Of a DNA stretch of 64,000 nt, positions 1 to 11,000 are shown piece by piece. Both the position numbers and the translations under genes were made by a program. Under the pieces are notes generated by a model. The model worked only from the letters and a program-made list of their open reading frames with translations, was not told where the DNA came from and did not search any database. The first letter of the stretch is position 1. Every line of letters starts with the position of its first letter. The stretch spans positions 6,615,595 through 6,679,594 of the forward strand of contig OX335644.1 of assembly GCA_946894095.1 (NCBI GenBank). The letters are read 5' to 3'. The DNA is from Incurvaria masculella (Eukaryota; Arthropoda; Insecta; Lepidoptera; Incurvariidae).

Positions 1-256
1 GCATCTCGCAGTAGAAACGGGTAGTGGTAGATTTCCTGTAGACAGCCTGTATGCTTCCTGCATTTTTACCCGACCATTGCAAAGCTAAATGGAAGGGTTC
101 CGATTCTAGCCGTCACATGTATATATAGGTATGTTCCACCGTGGCGCTTAAACTATTTATCCAATTTTGATGAAATTTTTTTCAATTTATTTTTTATTAC
201 GGCCCGGGTAACCTAGGCTTCAAAACAATTTTAAAATCAATTTTAAATTCAAGATC

Positions 257-381
257 AAAAACCGTTACCCGACTAAAAGGTCACAAACAAGGTGGGCGCT
301 ATTTGATAAGATTGCTCAATAAAACAATGATATCAAACAGCACCTACCTTGTTTCTTACCTTTTAGTCGGGTTAAAGATTT
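257..381. repeat. Foldback (MITE-like) element
   Basis: An imperfect inverted repeat of about 40 bp surrounds a short AT-rich centre. The left arm contains ACCCGACTAAAAGGT followed by AAACAAGGT, and the right arm is its reverse complement (ACCTTGTTT then ACCTTTTAGTCGGGT). This is the form of a small non-autonomous DNA transposon. No internal coding capacity and no clear target duplication were seen. Confidence 0.6.
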
Positions 382-2499
382 TTAAACTTTTTTTTTATAG
401 AAAAAATTAATATCTTTGTCTATTACAAACACAATATACCACACCATGACCAGCACATTTGTAAATACAATGATTAACCAGTGTCATTTTTACCCGAACA
501 TCACTTATCGTATGAGAATAAGATCATCATGAAAGATTCATGCTGTTTGTACAGTTAACCAATTTTAAAAGAAAGATTTTAAAGTAAAAATTAAAGGCGA
601 TAGAATTCCTCAATTTTAATATCTCAGTTTCCATATTATATCATTTAGTTCGGATTCATTAACAAAAATGATTGTTTGCTTCATTTCCCTCTAGCAAAAA
701 CCAACAAGTAACTCCGCCATGTTTGTCATATTTTTCTTCTTTGATACTTACAAACCATTTTTATAGATAACTCTGGATATAATGTTAGCTCACAAAGAAT
801 AGTATTTGTACATAGGTGGAGAGTAAACTTTTGACTACCGCAGTCACATCTTATTCCAAGGTAATCTGGTGCAATATGTGTTACAATTGATTGCTATTTG
901 GTTTACACAGCTAAAAATAGATGTTCTCAATTATCTTTGAGTGTTAGTCAGCCCTACAATGATTGTCATAAGACTTCTCTTGAATCTATGGTCGACCAAA
1001 AACAATTGCACATTCGCACTAAATATTTTTTTGCAAAAAGAAAATTTCATAATTTAAGGTACTTTACCTAAACAAAACAAATTATGAGATTTGATTTGCT
1101 GTACGCCTATCACAGCCCTCTGGCTTTTAAACCAATGGTATTTCCAAAAATTCATTTCTGCACAGGAATTTCACGAGGCTGCATCTTGTACATACGTGTC
1201 AGCCTAAGAACAAAAAACAAGCTAGAAGTGTGACGTCTTTGTATTGCAACCGTTGTCTCTTCCAAATGCTTAACCTTGAGCAACTGTACGCTCTCTGCCT
1301 ACCTTCAGCCCCTTGCCACCGCACCGACATCCGCTGCGGCCACAAGGTTTTGCCCAGAGTTGGAAACAGGAAAGGCCTCACTGCACTTCTAGCTAGTTTT
1401 CTGTTCTGGTCTGAATTGCCAAAAAATGATGTCAGAGTAAATTTTAAAACTTTACTTAGGCCCAAACTTAGGCATAAAAAAAATATAATATTCTCGCCAT
1501 AGTCTAGATTGCCAGGCGTCAGATTCAATTTTGTATATAAGTAACCAAACTACACAAGGTATCTAACTTGGTCACAAAATTTAAGTATTATTATTTTTCT
1601 ACATTTTACAGTTTTAAAAAAAAAATGTATATTTACGTTACACTTTAACATGATTTGTACAGTAATTATTAACAATAGATAATTTGAAGAATTTATGATT
1701 AGTTCCTGTAATTTACCACTAGACTTTTTTCATACAGAAAGTATCCAATGTTCTTAGGTTAAAATATTGGCTCACTTTTGTATATGTCAAGCTCATCTTT
1801 CAGAGTATTATATTATAGTAATTACAGTAGGCATTTGTTGCTGTGTTAATCATCATTCCAGGTATGATTATAATGTTCTGTACTTAGCTGTAAAAACCCA
1901 TTTCATTGTGTGACATGCTAGAGAACAAAAATATAAATATATATATAAAAATATAATAAACCTGTCAGCTAATTGTAAAAAAATTAACAGCAATTATCTT
2001 TTACGTAGCTTTAATTTTAAACAAAATTGGTGAATGGACGGTAGGCCTACTGTAATGCATGAATTTTCCGTCCATTTTCGTTTGTAGGGCAAACTAAATA
2101 GTGCATACCTATTTACTTTTTTGTGAATGTATTGTTTAAGATACTAGGATGATCCAGCATTAGATTTACCAACAGGCCGTATAGGCAGGGGTGGCAGGCG
2201 TAAATGCCACGTCCCTGGGGCAGTAGATTTTCGCTTTGCTTTCACAAAGTGAGGTGGCCTATACTTAACAGATGTATAAGTACGGCGCTGTGATGATCCC
2301 TATTGCTATCAATATATTGTTGCATTGTTATATTTGTCGCTGGAAGTTTGTAAAAAATGCAAACTTACAAGTTTCCTAAGAAACTTTTATTTTAATATTC
2401 GTCATAAAATTTTAATTTACTTCTTTCCTGATGGATTCAAAGAAACTCGTGAGTTGACTGACTTGTAACACACTGACATGTTTCAAATCGGTTGTTGTT

Positions 2500-2787
2500 T
2501 AGGTATACAAAAAAAACCGGTCAAGTGCGAGTTAGACTCGCACACGAAGGGTTCCGTACCATCGTACAAGATTTAACCTTTAATTTTTATTATTTTTTTA
2601 TTTTACCTATTTGTTGTTATAGCGGCAGAATAAACACACACTCTGTGAAAATTTCAGCTGCCTACTTATTACGGTTCATGAGATACAGCACTGTGACAGA
2701 CGGACGGACGGACGGACAGCGGAGGCTTACGCTGTCCGTTTCGTTTTACGTCCGTTTTCACCCTTTGGGTACGGAACCCTAAAAACA
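2500..2787 (+). repeat. Interspersed repeat with GGTTCCGTACC ends
   Basis: This copy starts with 'gtcaagtgcgagttagactc' and 'gggttccgtacc' and ends with a tract of GACGGACG repeats and 'ctttgggtacggaaccct'. A second copy in the other orientation lies at 36293-36420, with the same GTCCGTCC tract. I recognise the motif as a very common lepidopteran interspersed repeat, but I cannot name the family with certainty. Confidence 0.6.
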
Positions 2788-3839
2788 TGGTTAATTTATG
2801 GATCATGCGTTTGCTGTGCTATTTCATAATCTTCATAACCTCTAATGACCTTCGTGTACCTGACCGGTCCACGTCTTGGCCTGCAAACTACATCAATTAA
2901 TTGTTAATAAAAAGCTACCAATTTGCATGCATTCAATAAGTTCAATAATTAAATTTCCTAAAAAACTGATAATTTTGCTCATAAAGATATAAAAAAATCT
3001 TGTCTTGCAACTTACTGTGGAGGGTAAGTCGACTTAAATTTTCCTAAATTTTACCAGGAATGATGTAAATTGAAATGCTGTTTGATGAATATCCAGATTT
3101 TACAAGTTTCCCACGACATATAATACACTAGAATAAGTAAAACCACAATATTTAGGTTAAAACAAAAAATATATAAATAGTCTAATACCAGTAGCAAAAT
3201 GAAGTAAAGTTAATGTCATTCAGAATAAGTAATTCATTTATTATTTTTATACTATTTATATGTATTATTTTAAGATTGATAGAAAATATTTTCTCATATA
3301 TTTCCCAATTGTTCAAGTTTTGTATATGCATAGTGAGTACATTTTGTTTTCGATCAGATTTAGATCAGCAGATCATTAGTTCATACAAAAGCATAATTTA
3401 CTTATACTGCATCTAGTCTTAAATTTGCTTTGATTTGCATTAAATAGTGTTCACACAAATGATACACCCACCAACAAACTGTTGTGATAGATATATTTAG
3501 TTCTATGTGTAGGTGTTGGTAAATATAATAAAAAAAAACAATAAACAAACATGTATGTTCAGTGTTTTATAACCTTTGGCGTAAGTTTTAGAAGTCGACT
3601 CTGATAGTTCAGCAAAATCATGTAACACATAGGATATTGTCTCTATCGTCATTTTTAAATTGGCACGGCTACCACAGAACACTGAGTTTTAAAACTTCTT
3701 ACTAATCGAAATGTTTCTGCGAAATCCGATCAATTATAATGAAAAAGACAACAAGCATAATGGCGGTTTGTCTGGTGTGTTGTATCGATTTTCGTCAACA
3801 TGTTTCGCATGCTCCGCCGCGGCTTCTTCAGAACAGTGG

Positions 3840-3921
3840 CTGTCCTGGAAAAACTATCAACAGCTCGTCCTGACAAGTTGAAGTTTGACAGGCCGAGCTG
3901 TTGAGCGTTGCTCCAGGACAG
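3840..3921. repeat. Strong imperfect hairpin
   Basis: CTGTCCTGGA at 3840 pairs perfectly with TCCAGGACAG at 3912. Inside it CAACAGCTCG pairs perfectly with CGAGCTGTTG, and CCTG with CAGG, leaving 8-nt internal loops and a short terminal loop. The shape would suit a foldback element or a small hairpin transcript. There is no evidence here that it is transcribed. Confidence 0.55.
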
Positions 3922-3974
3922 TTTGCTGTAAGCACCAGTGGGCTGTGATGAAACTGCTTCTTGCAATATTTTTA

Positions 3975-4105
3975 TGTTATTATCACAGTTCAATGTACTC
4001 GTGCAATATGAGGAAGGTTCTGCCATGTCGACTAGTTCCTATGTGATATTTTGGGCTATTATCATGATGGTAGGTGTCGTATTCGCCATCCACGTTCAAT
4101 GCGTG
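3975..4105 (+). mobile_element. SINE fragment (shared body, 3' part)
   Basis: This carries the 3' half of the SINE body found elsewhere in the window: 'cagttcaatgta', 'gaaggttctgccatg', 'gggctattatcatga' and 'gccatccacgt'. The head and A-tail are missing. It is diverged and clearly old. Confidence 0.6.
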
Positions 4106-5398
4106 TACTTGTCTATTGTGTATTGTGTAACGCATCATGATACAGTGTCAAATAATTACAGTACGGTTAGAAATGTAATGCGAATAAGGTGACATTGGTT
4201 TGCTTCATGAATTTGTACTTTATTTGTGCAAAGGTCTGAATAAACTTGGAAAATATGAAATATACAATCACATATATCCAACGTAATTAATTAATTATAA
4301 TAAAATAAAACTTCATAAAGCAACCCGACACCACAGCACACCTCCATGGGCCTGAGTGATTGACAGTGCTCATGGGCGCAAACTTTAGTTGCAATGTGGC
4401 AAAGTAAACAATACAATATAGACGAGTACCCACTCGGCAGCATTATGACATGACATTTCAAATTTTGCCAAATACCACAAATAAAAGTACAAAAGATGTG
4501 TTTCAATTTGTATTTGCCACAAATAATTAGTTATCTTGTTATTAATGCAATAAATGTTTATTCATGACAAGAGTTGTTTTTTTTATAAACATCAAATGTA
4601 CTACTGGACTGGGTTTGGTTCTAGATAGACAGAGAAGGCTAGGTAGGTCAATACAAAAACAACTACAGGTTCTATTTTCACATAATTATTTTCAATCTTG
4701 ATGACAATGTGAAAAAGGTTACTAGGTTGATTTTTCTTTTTATTTTCTATGTTGCATTGGTTTCAACTGCTATTCTTATTTTCAGTTTATTCATCATTTG
4801 ATTCGCCTTTGCTGATCCATGAATAAGGAAAATAAAGATCTTAGTAGTTGTTTCCTCTCAATTGTAAACACTGTCACTGGAAAAAGAAGGAATTCCTAAG
4901 TCCGTTTTACTCTATGGTTGACTTTCAGCATAACAGAAAGAGATGTCAAATTTGTCTCTATTTCCGGTGTATATATTTCAGACCAAACTTACTGCACATT
5001 TAGCATGACGGTTGGCAACCTTATAATTGATGGGAAGAATTGAGCTACACGTCTCTGGTTACAAACCACATCAAAATCTGGTACCACCAGATGGGTGCTA
5101 ACAGACATCTATTTGCGTGTGGCATGCGGGGTTGGTACTTTAGAAAATTGGAGACAGCGTGTCTAATAGCAGGTGTGCTAAGTGGCACATCTTCCCTTTC
5201 TTGATCTGAGGTTATCCCAAATTACACTTGAGTTGTATGTATAATCTGTATCTGGTAGGCAATTTAGCATTGTCTATTGGATTATTGAGTGGCAAATTCG
5301 TGAGGTGAAGTAATTGTCTGGACAGTTCAGTTGTCTTTCTTTTGCAGTTTTGAGCATTTATAATCCGAAGGTCGCAGATTTGGGGTCCAGAGCCGGTA

Positions 5399-5733
5399 GT
5401 CTCAGTTGTCACCTAAATTGGCGTTACGGCAAACCGATCGACTGGCGTTTTCAAATGTATGGAGAAATTGAAGAGCGCGCGCAGCGGGCGTTAAGCGAAC
5501 TAACATTTGCGAGTCCGAGCTTGATTTGACAACTTACTCAACGTTGCCGTAAATACGTCGACGTTGCGGTTTACGTCCACTCCGCGTTTTCATACAAATC
5601 GGAAGTCCGCGTTTGACTTTGACAGCTTGAAAAAGTAAAACCACAGAATATCTAGTAAAACCTTGTATGGAGTTTGGAGAAAACGCCAGTCGATCGGTTT
5701 GCCGTAAACGCCAATTTAGGTGAGAACTCAGAC
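5399..5733. mobile_element. Foldback DNA transposon, copy 1
   Basis: The ends are long inverted repeats: the left end reads CACCTAAATTGGCGTTACGG then CAAACCGATCGACTGGCG, and the right end is the complement, ending in TGAGAACTCAGAC. The interior includes a GC-rich 'gcgcgcgcagcgggcg' stretch. It is about 335 bp and non-autonomous. Other copies are at 5753-6027 and 33098-33412. Confidence 0.75.
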
Positions 5734-5752
5734 TGACCACTCTGAGCCCTTA

Positions 5753-6027
5753 GTCTGACTTGTCACTTAGATTGGCGTTTATGCCAAACCGATCGACTAG
5801 CATTTCCATATGAATGGAGAATTGCAGAGTGGGCGATAAGCTTGCCCATCGTCGCGTTAAATACGTTGGTGTTGCCTTTTACGCCGGCTCCGCGTTTTCA
5901 TACAAATCGGTAGTCCGAGTTTAATTTTGACAGGCAAAACGACAGAATAAGATTAAAATTGTATGGGTTTGACGTTTTTATGTAACTCTGAAGTTCCATA
6001 AATGCCAATTTAGGTGAGAACTCGGAC
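5753..6027. mobile_element. Foldback DNA transposon, copy 2 (adjacent)
   Basis: This is a more diverged and shorter copy of the family at 5399-5733 in the same orientation. It begins GTCTGACTTGTCACTTAGAT and ends GGTGAGAACTCGGAC. Only about 20 bp separate the two copies. Confidence 0.7.
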
Positions 6028-6489
6028 TGGCCATAATGCTCGAGTGTCTTTGAACCACTGAAAGTGACACGGGACGATTGAATAAGACCAATCTGAACTA
6101 TGAGCTTCCTGCCATCGAATCCAAGGAGATTTTTTGGTTTGGGAAGCAACGTTATGCTTGCTTCCAGCCGCGTTAGCGGCTGTTGTAGGGTGGTACATGT
6201 ATTATGCAAAATTTAATCTGGATTCACCTGAAGCAGGAAAAGGATAGTAATGTGAAAGCCCTACATTATGTTGTAGTTATTAAAAATTGCTTGCTGGTTT
6301 GAATCCAGCTTTGTACTGTACTCATAAATGTAGTTATTTTTTATTGCTTTCTTTATTTAAATTATGGGTTATTGCTTGATTAAACATATAAATCATGTAG
6401 GAAATAGTATATTTTACCATTCAAAAACGAAAGAAATATCCAATAATATTCTGTGTACTAAATCTAAAATAATAAAAAACAGCTTTGAG

Positions 6490-8038
6490 CAATATTTCCT
6501 TTATTGACAGTCAATATTTTTTAAAAGTAGATAACAGAATGGAATAAATCACTTGGGATAACAGTACAGTCTGTTTCAAAGATATGATTTCGGTTGTTAA
6601 TTTGTCCACAATAAAGTTGGTACAGTGAAAATGGTTACCTTAGCTTAGTAAAGATTTACCGATATAAAAAAACAAAATTGAAGTAGGTACCTCACAAAAG
6701 GTTCTAATTAAATGTTAAATTCTAAATACAACATTACGCTAAACCTTCCAAGTAATCAATAATTCAATCATAAAAAATTCAAAACATATTCCAACCTATT
6801 TCCTGATGACGCCAACCCATTAAAAGTACGATGCCAACCAAAACCGTACAATGTAACATACTAATAAATGCAAATATATTGAATACACCTATAACTTAAT
6901 TCTATTAATGTTCATATTGTATGACATTTTGAGATCACAAGCATTCTTCAAGGACAATCCAATTTAAACATGAGACAAAAAATGGTTACAAGTCAATGAC
7001 ATTTTTCCAGCCGGCAGATTAGTTAATTTTACTTCTGTAACTGGACCATTATAATATCAACAAACATTATCCATGGCACTTGTGATGCATTTTATTTCAT
7101 CTTAGCATACATACACACATCAGATAGACCCCTTTAAAAAGTTCCTTATTATTAACCACTCAAAATAAAAGAAGCACAGACTAGTTTTTTTTTTCGAAGC
7201 TATCATATAATCGGTCACAAAATTCCGAGTCGGTTGACGAAATCTTAATACAAAAATATATTTCATCCCTGAATCCCATTCATCGAGCTTATTTGTTCAC
7301 CCTATCTATTTTCTTACATACAATACGGAGCCTCATTAATTCGATCACGTGTTCCGATTATAAAATTCACAGATTCATTTATACCACAGATCTAAGAGTT
7401 ATGCTTTTATATACAGATACAGATAAGAGATGGGGCCGATGGTCAGACCCATAGCAAAGAATACTTGCATTGGAAATCGCATCCCACAACCATGTCAATC
7501 TGACAATTTTTTGACCAATATAAGAACACACTTTAGACAGCACTATACCATATGACAATGAGTTTGTCACAATATCATAGTTTAGACACACCTACACCCC
7601 ACACGACACAACTGCACATGATAAATGATGAAATATAGTGTATGGGATTTGACAAAATGTTATGTGAAACCGTAAGAAACAGGGTCGAAAGAAATGTTTT
7701 ATGCAGATATACAAAATAGCGCCGACACTAATCAACGAGGCTCCTAAAAATACATGGGATTTAGCTTATTGTCAATAGAAAAGATGCTCGATTAAAAAGT
7801 CAGAAGTATTGACAATGTTCGTGTAAAGTTATCATCAACAACGAGGAGTATAATATCCAAATGTGTGTAGTATAAATATCACAAGTAGTATATAAAAAAC
7901 ATATATACAATCAATACATCAATATGTGTGTAACATTCGAGAATATAATTGTATCTCATTCAGAGCTACCTCGCGATAATAACGTCGATTTATCTGGGAC
8001 AAATTGGATAACATGAAACATTCGAATAACTCTTCGAC
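6490..8038 (-). other. Probable 3' UTR and downstream sequence of the SEFIR receptor gene
   Basis: This AT-rich stretch directly follows the receptor stop codon on the minus strand and contains no coding sequence I can support. TTTATT motifs on the plus strand (AATAAA on the minus) occur near 6496 and 7090 and could be polyadenylation signals. The true cleavage site cannot be fixed from sequence alone. Confidence 0.35.
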
Positions 8039-11000
8039 TTACAACAGTGTTTTCTTGTCGACGCCGCCTATTTCTACGTGGTCACACTTAATCACGACGT
8101 CATCGAATTGACACTTCTGCACAAAGTGCTTTTTGGCTCGCCGGAGATCTTCGTACAGGCATCGGCCCTTCTCCGTCCGCATGAGTTGCTGCTTAGCGAG
8201 CAAGTTCTTGGACAGGTAGCTGATCAGTTTGTTCCAGTCCTTGAGGAGGTAGAATGTTTTGTCGTTCATCATCTCCACAGGTATGGGTCCCTTCGAGTGT
8301 TCAAAGAGAACGTTGAGGAAATGCTTGTTGGTCTGAAGGCGGCACGATTTGATTAAGCTTAGCTGCAGTTTGTCCACATCGCAGTTTGCCGTGAGTGATG
8401 ATTTGTCGTTTTGGTTTGGCTCCTCGGGCGGTCCAACAATGTAAAGAACGTAATTGGCGATATTAAGTGCCTCCTTGCACCAAACGTAGGGGTCTCCGTG
8501 CGCCGTGCCCCCGATGTCTGCATCATACATCACGTGCAAGCCGCACTCGTAACGCAGGAAGTTTACGAAAGACGTGACACATTCAGTGTGCAACTTGTTG
8601 GTCGGTGAGTAGATTACCAGTACTTTTGGCGCGGTGGGGAGTGCATCCTCTTCTGTAATTTTAAGAAATAATATTAGCACCCAGTCCTTGGTTTTATTAC
8701 GAAATGTTCCAAGCTGTCTTAAATTATATGAATGTCACCAAACTCTCGTTTGAACATTTTATTAACTAAATTTATCAAATACTGGGCTGAACCTAATACT
8801 TTTACAACAAAAATACTATGCAGACATTGCCTTTATAACTAAACTAACTCAACCTTCCCTAGATTATGGTCTAGTAGTATATTTAAGTAAACAGCTCAGG
8901 AGAACAGGCATCAAGGGTGTTAAAATAAAGGAGTGAACCAATGGAGTATCCAATTCTCCGCTTGGAGAGTAGATATCAAATATTTCACCAGCAAAATAGC
9001 AGATATTATAAACGAAATTTCTCAATGAGGAAAAATTTATATAATTGTCTCCTTTATTCTATAGTCATTTTTCAATGACTAGTCCCTGGTTTCATTACTC
9101 GACACACCTTCATCAGTTAAGGTGGCCCAACCCACTCAACTCCCCATACAAACGGGGAAAGAAGATCACGCCCATATTTCTTATCAGAGATCCCAAATTT
9201 TGCTCAAAAGAGCTTTATTTGATCGAACTAGATGTCTGATGAGCGTTGGCATTGTAAAATTGTGTTTGGTTTCTAAGTTATAAGGTCCGAAAGTTCGAAT
9301 TTTTCGCGCGTTTTATACAATAAATTTGGTGGTTTATTATGCAATGATAAAGTAAGAAAATCCTAAAAAGATTAGTCATCAGACATAGCTTATTTAATCA
9401 AGATTTATAATCTATTTGGTTTTTGTTAGATTTTTGACTACAGCGGTCATGATTAACTTTTAGCTATAAGTCGTTTTGAAATAAAAATTTTCGTAAATCT
9501 TACCAAATTATACACTATGCACATTGTCTTTTTTGTGGACATGTTGCATCTTCTTCATCACGGAGCCTGTCTTTTTCTTTGAAACAGAGAAGGTCCCAGA
9601 ACGCAACAGCACGGTTTTGTACAGTGCCCGCGAATGAGTTAGTCCCGCCGGGTTGGGCCACCTTAAGTGGTTTACCACTGTATAGAGTCCTCCTCGCTCC
9701 CTTAAGGCGTGAATTAAAATCCAGGCTGGATTAGGTAGAGCAATCATATGGGTTATTTAGCTCTTTTTTAACTTATACCGATGATCGGATCCTTCTTAGA
9801 GATATTTTGTATAGTTGGGAATTAAAACTCGTTTCAGTGTTTTCTTTCAATAAAAAAGGGCTCTGTACCTGAGGCTAGCTTGTAGTCCTTGCAGCAGTAG
9901 CGGCGAATGAGCCGCAGCACAATATAGTAAGCGAACAATGTAGCCACAACCACTGATGTAATGCTTGCAATGCACACCGCGGTGGCGGGGTGGTCGCTAC
10001 CTGCAATAATGATGAAGTTAGGTGTAAAACGCATTTTTAAAAAAACCTATGAAAATTAGGCAGGTTTATTCTTTAAATGGAACCACTTTAACCACAACAA
10101 GGTAAGTTAACCTAACACAAAATAAACTAGCCGCACGGCTCATTCCCGCTGAAATTATTTCTAGGTTTTTTTTGCATTTCAAATATTTCAATGTAGGTAT
10201 ATGCTCTTTTTTTAGGAACTCTACGTAAAAAGGTTTATTTGTGTATCATTGTGTCAAAATAATATTTTTTTAAATTATATTATGCCCGTGCAAAGCCGGG
10301 ACGGACTGCTAGTATATCTATAATTTTGTATAAAATTCAATTTTTTTTCTTTTTCTCTATTTCTTAATAAGAAATATTGTCGATTTAAAATGAGACTGCT
10401 TGGCAAACCTGTATGTAGGTACTTGGGTACATACAAATAAGTGTCGTGTAAATTATGAAGCCAAAACACCTTTCAACGTGATAATCATATTTCTACTAAA
10501 AAAACCATCCTAATTGGAATGAAAATTCCAATTATACAGAACATATATTTTTAGGTCATCCTCCATTTAGTTTAAACACATGATCAGTGTGACTAACAGA
10601 CATTCCACCTTTCACTTCCAAGTGTGACTCATTATTTGTACAAAAGTTAACGTAGATTGAAGAAACAGGTTTTGATGGTTGCCTATTTAAAGATTATCTC
10701 GAACACTAGTAATAAATTAGACAAGGATGTGACATTAATGTTTAGAACTGAAATCTATCACTACATTAAATTCACTTAAATAAATCCTACTTATTATAAA
10801 TGTTAAATAAAGTTTGTATGTTTACACGTTTGAATGTTTGTGACTGTATGTATGTATGTGTTGTACGTGTGAATGTCAGCCTCAGTGGCACTTCGGCGAT
10901 CGCTCTCCGAAGTTAAGCAACGCTGGGTCCGGTCTGGTCTTGGATGGGTGACCATTCGACCGTTGAGAGAGGCTGGCCGTGGTTCGGATTCCACGTTAAG

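Larger units (their letters stand above)
1..6480. other. Left intergenic region, repeats, no confident gene
   Basis: No open frame here resembles a known protein. Visible contents are a foldback element near 257-381, a 'ggttccgtaccc' repeat at 2500-2787, a strong hairpin at 3840-3921, a SINE fragment near 3975-4105 and two foldback DNA elements at 5399-6027. A possible terminal exon lies at 1165-1207: a pyrimidine-rich tract ending in CAG is followed by 13 codons and TAA, and an AATAAA-type signal near 1953 could end its 3' UTR. That exon is only a guess, as nothing upstream confirms a gene. AATAAA-like motifs also occur near 4232 and 4540. Confidence 0.5.

Noticed and set aside
10890..10965. 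A 5S rRNA gene
   Set aside because: Only the 3' half of 5S is present, and it runs directly into the SINE body and an A-tail.
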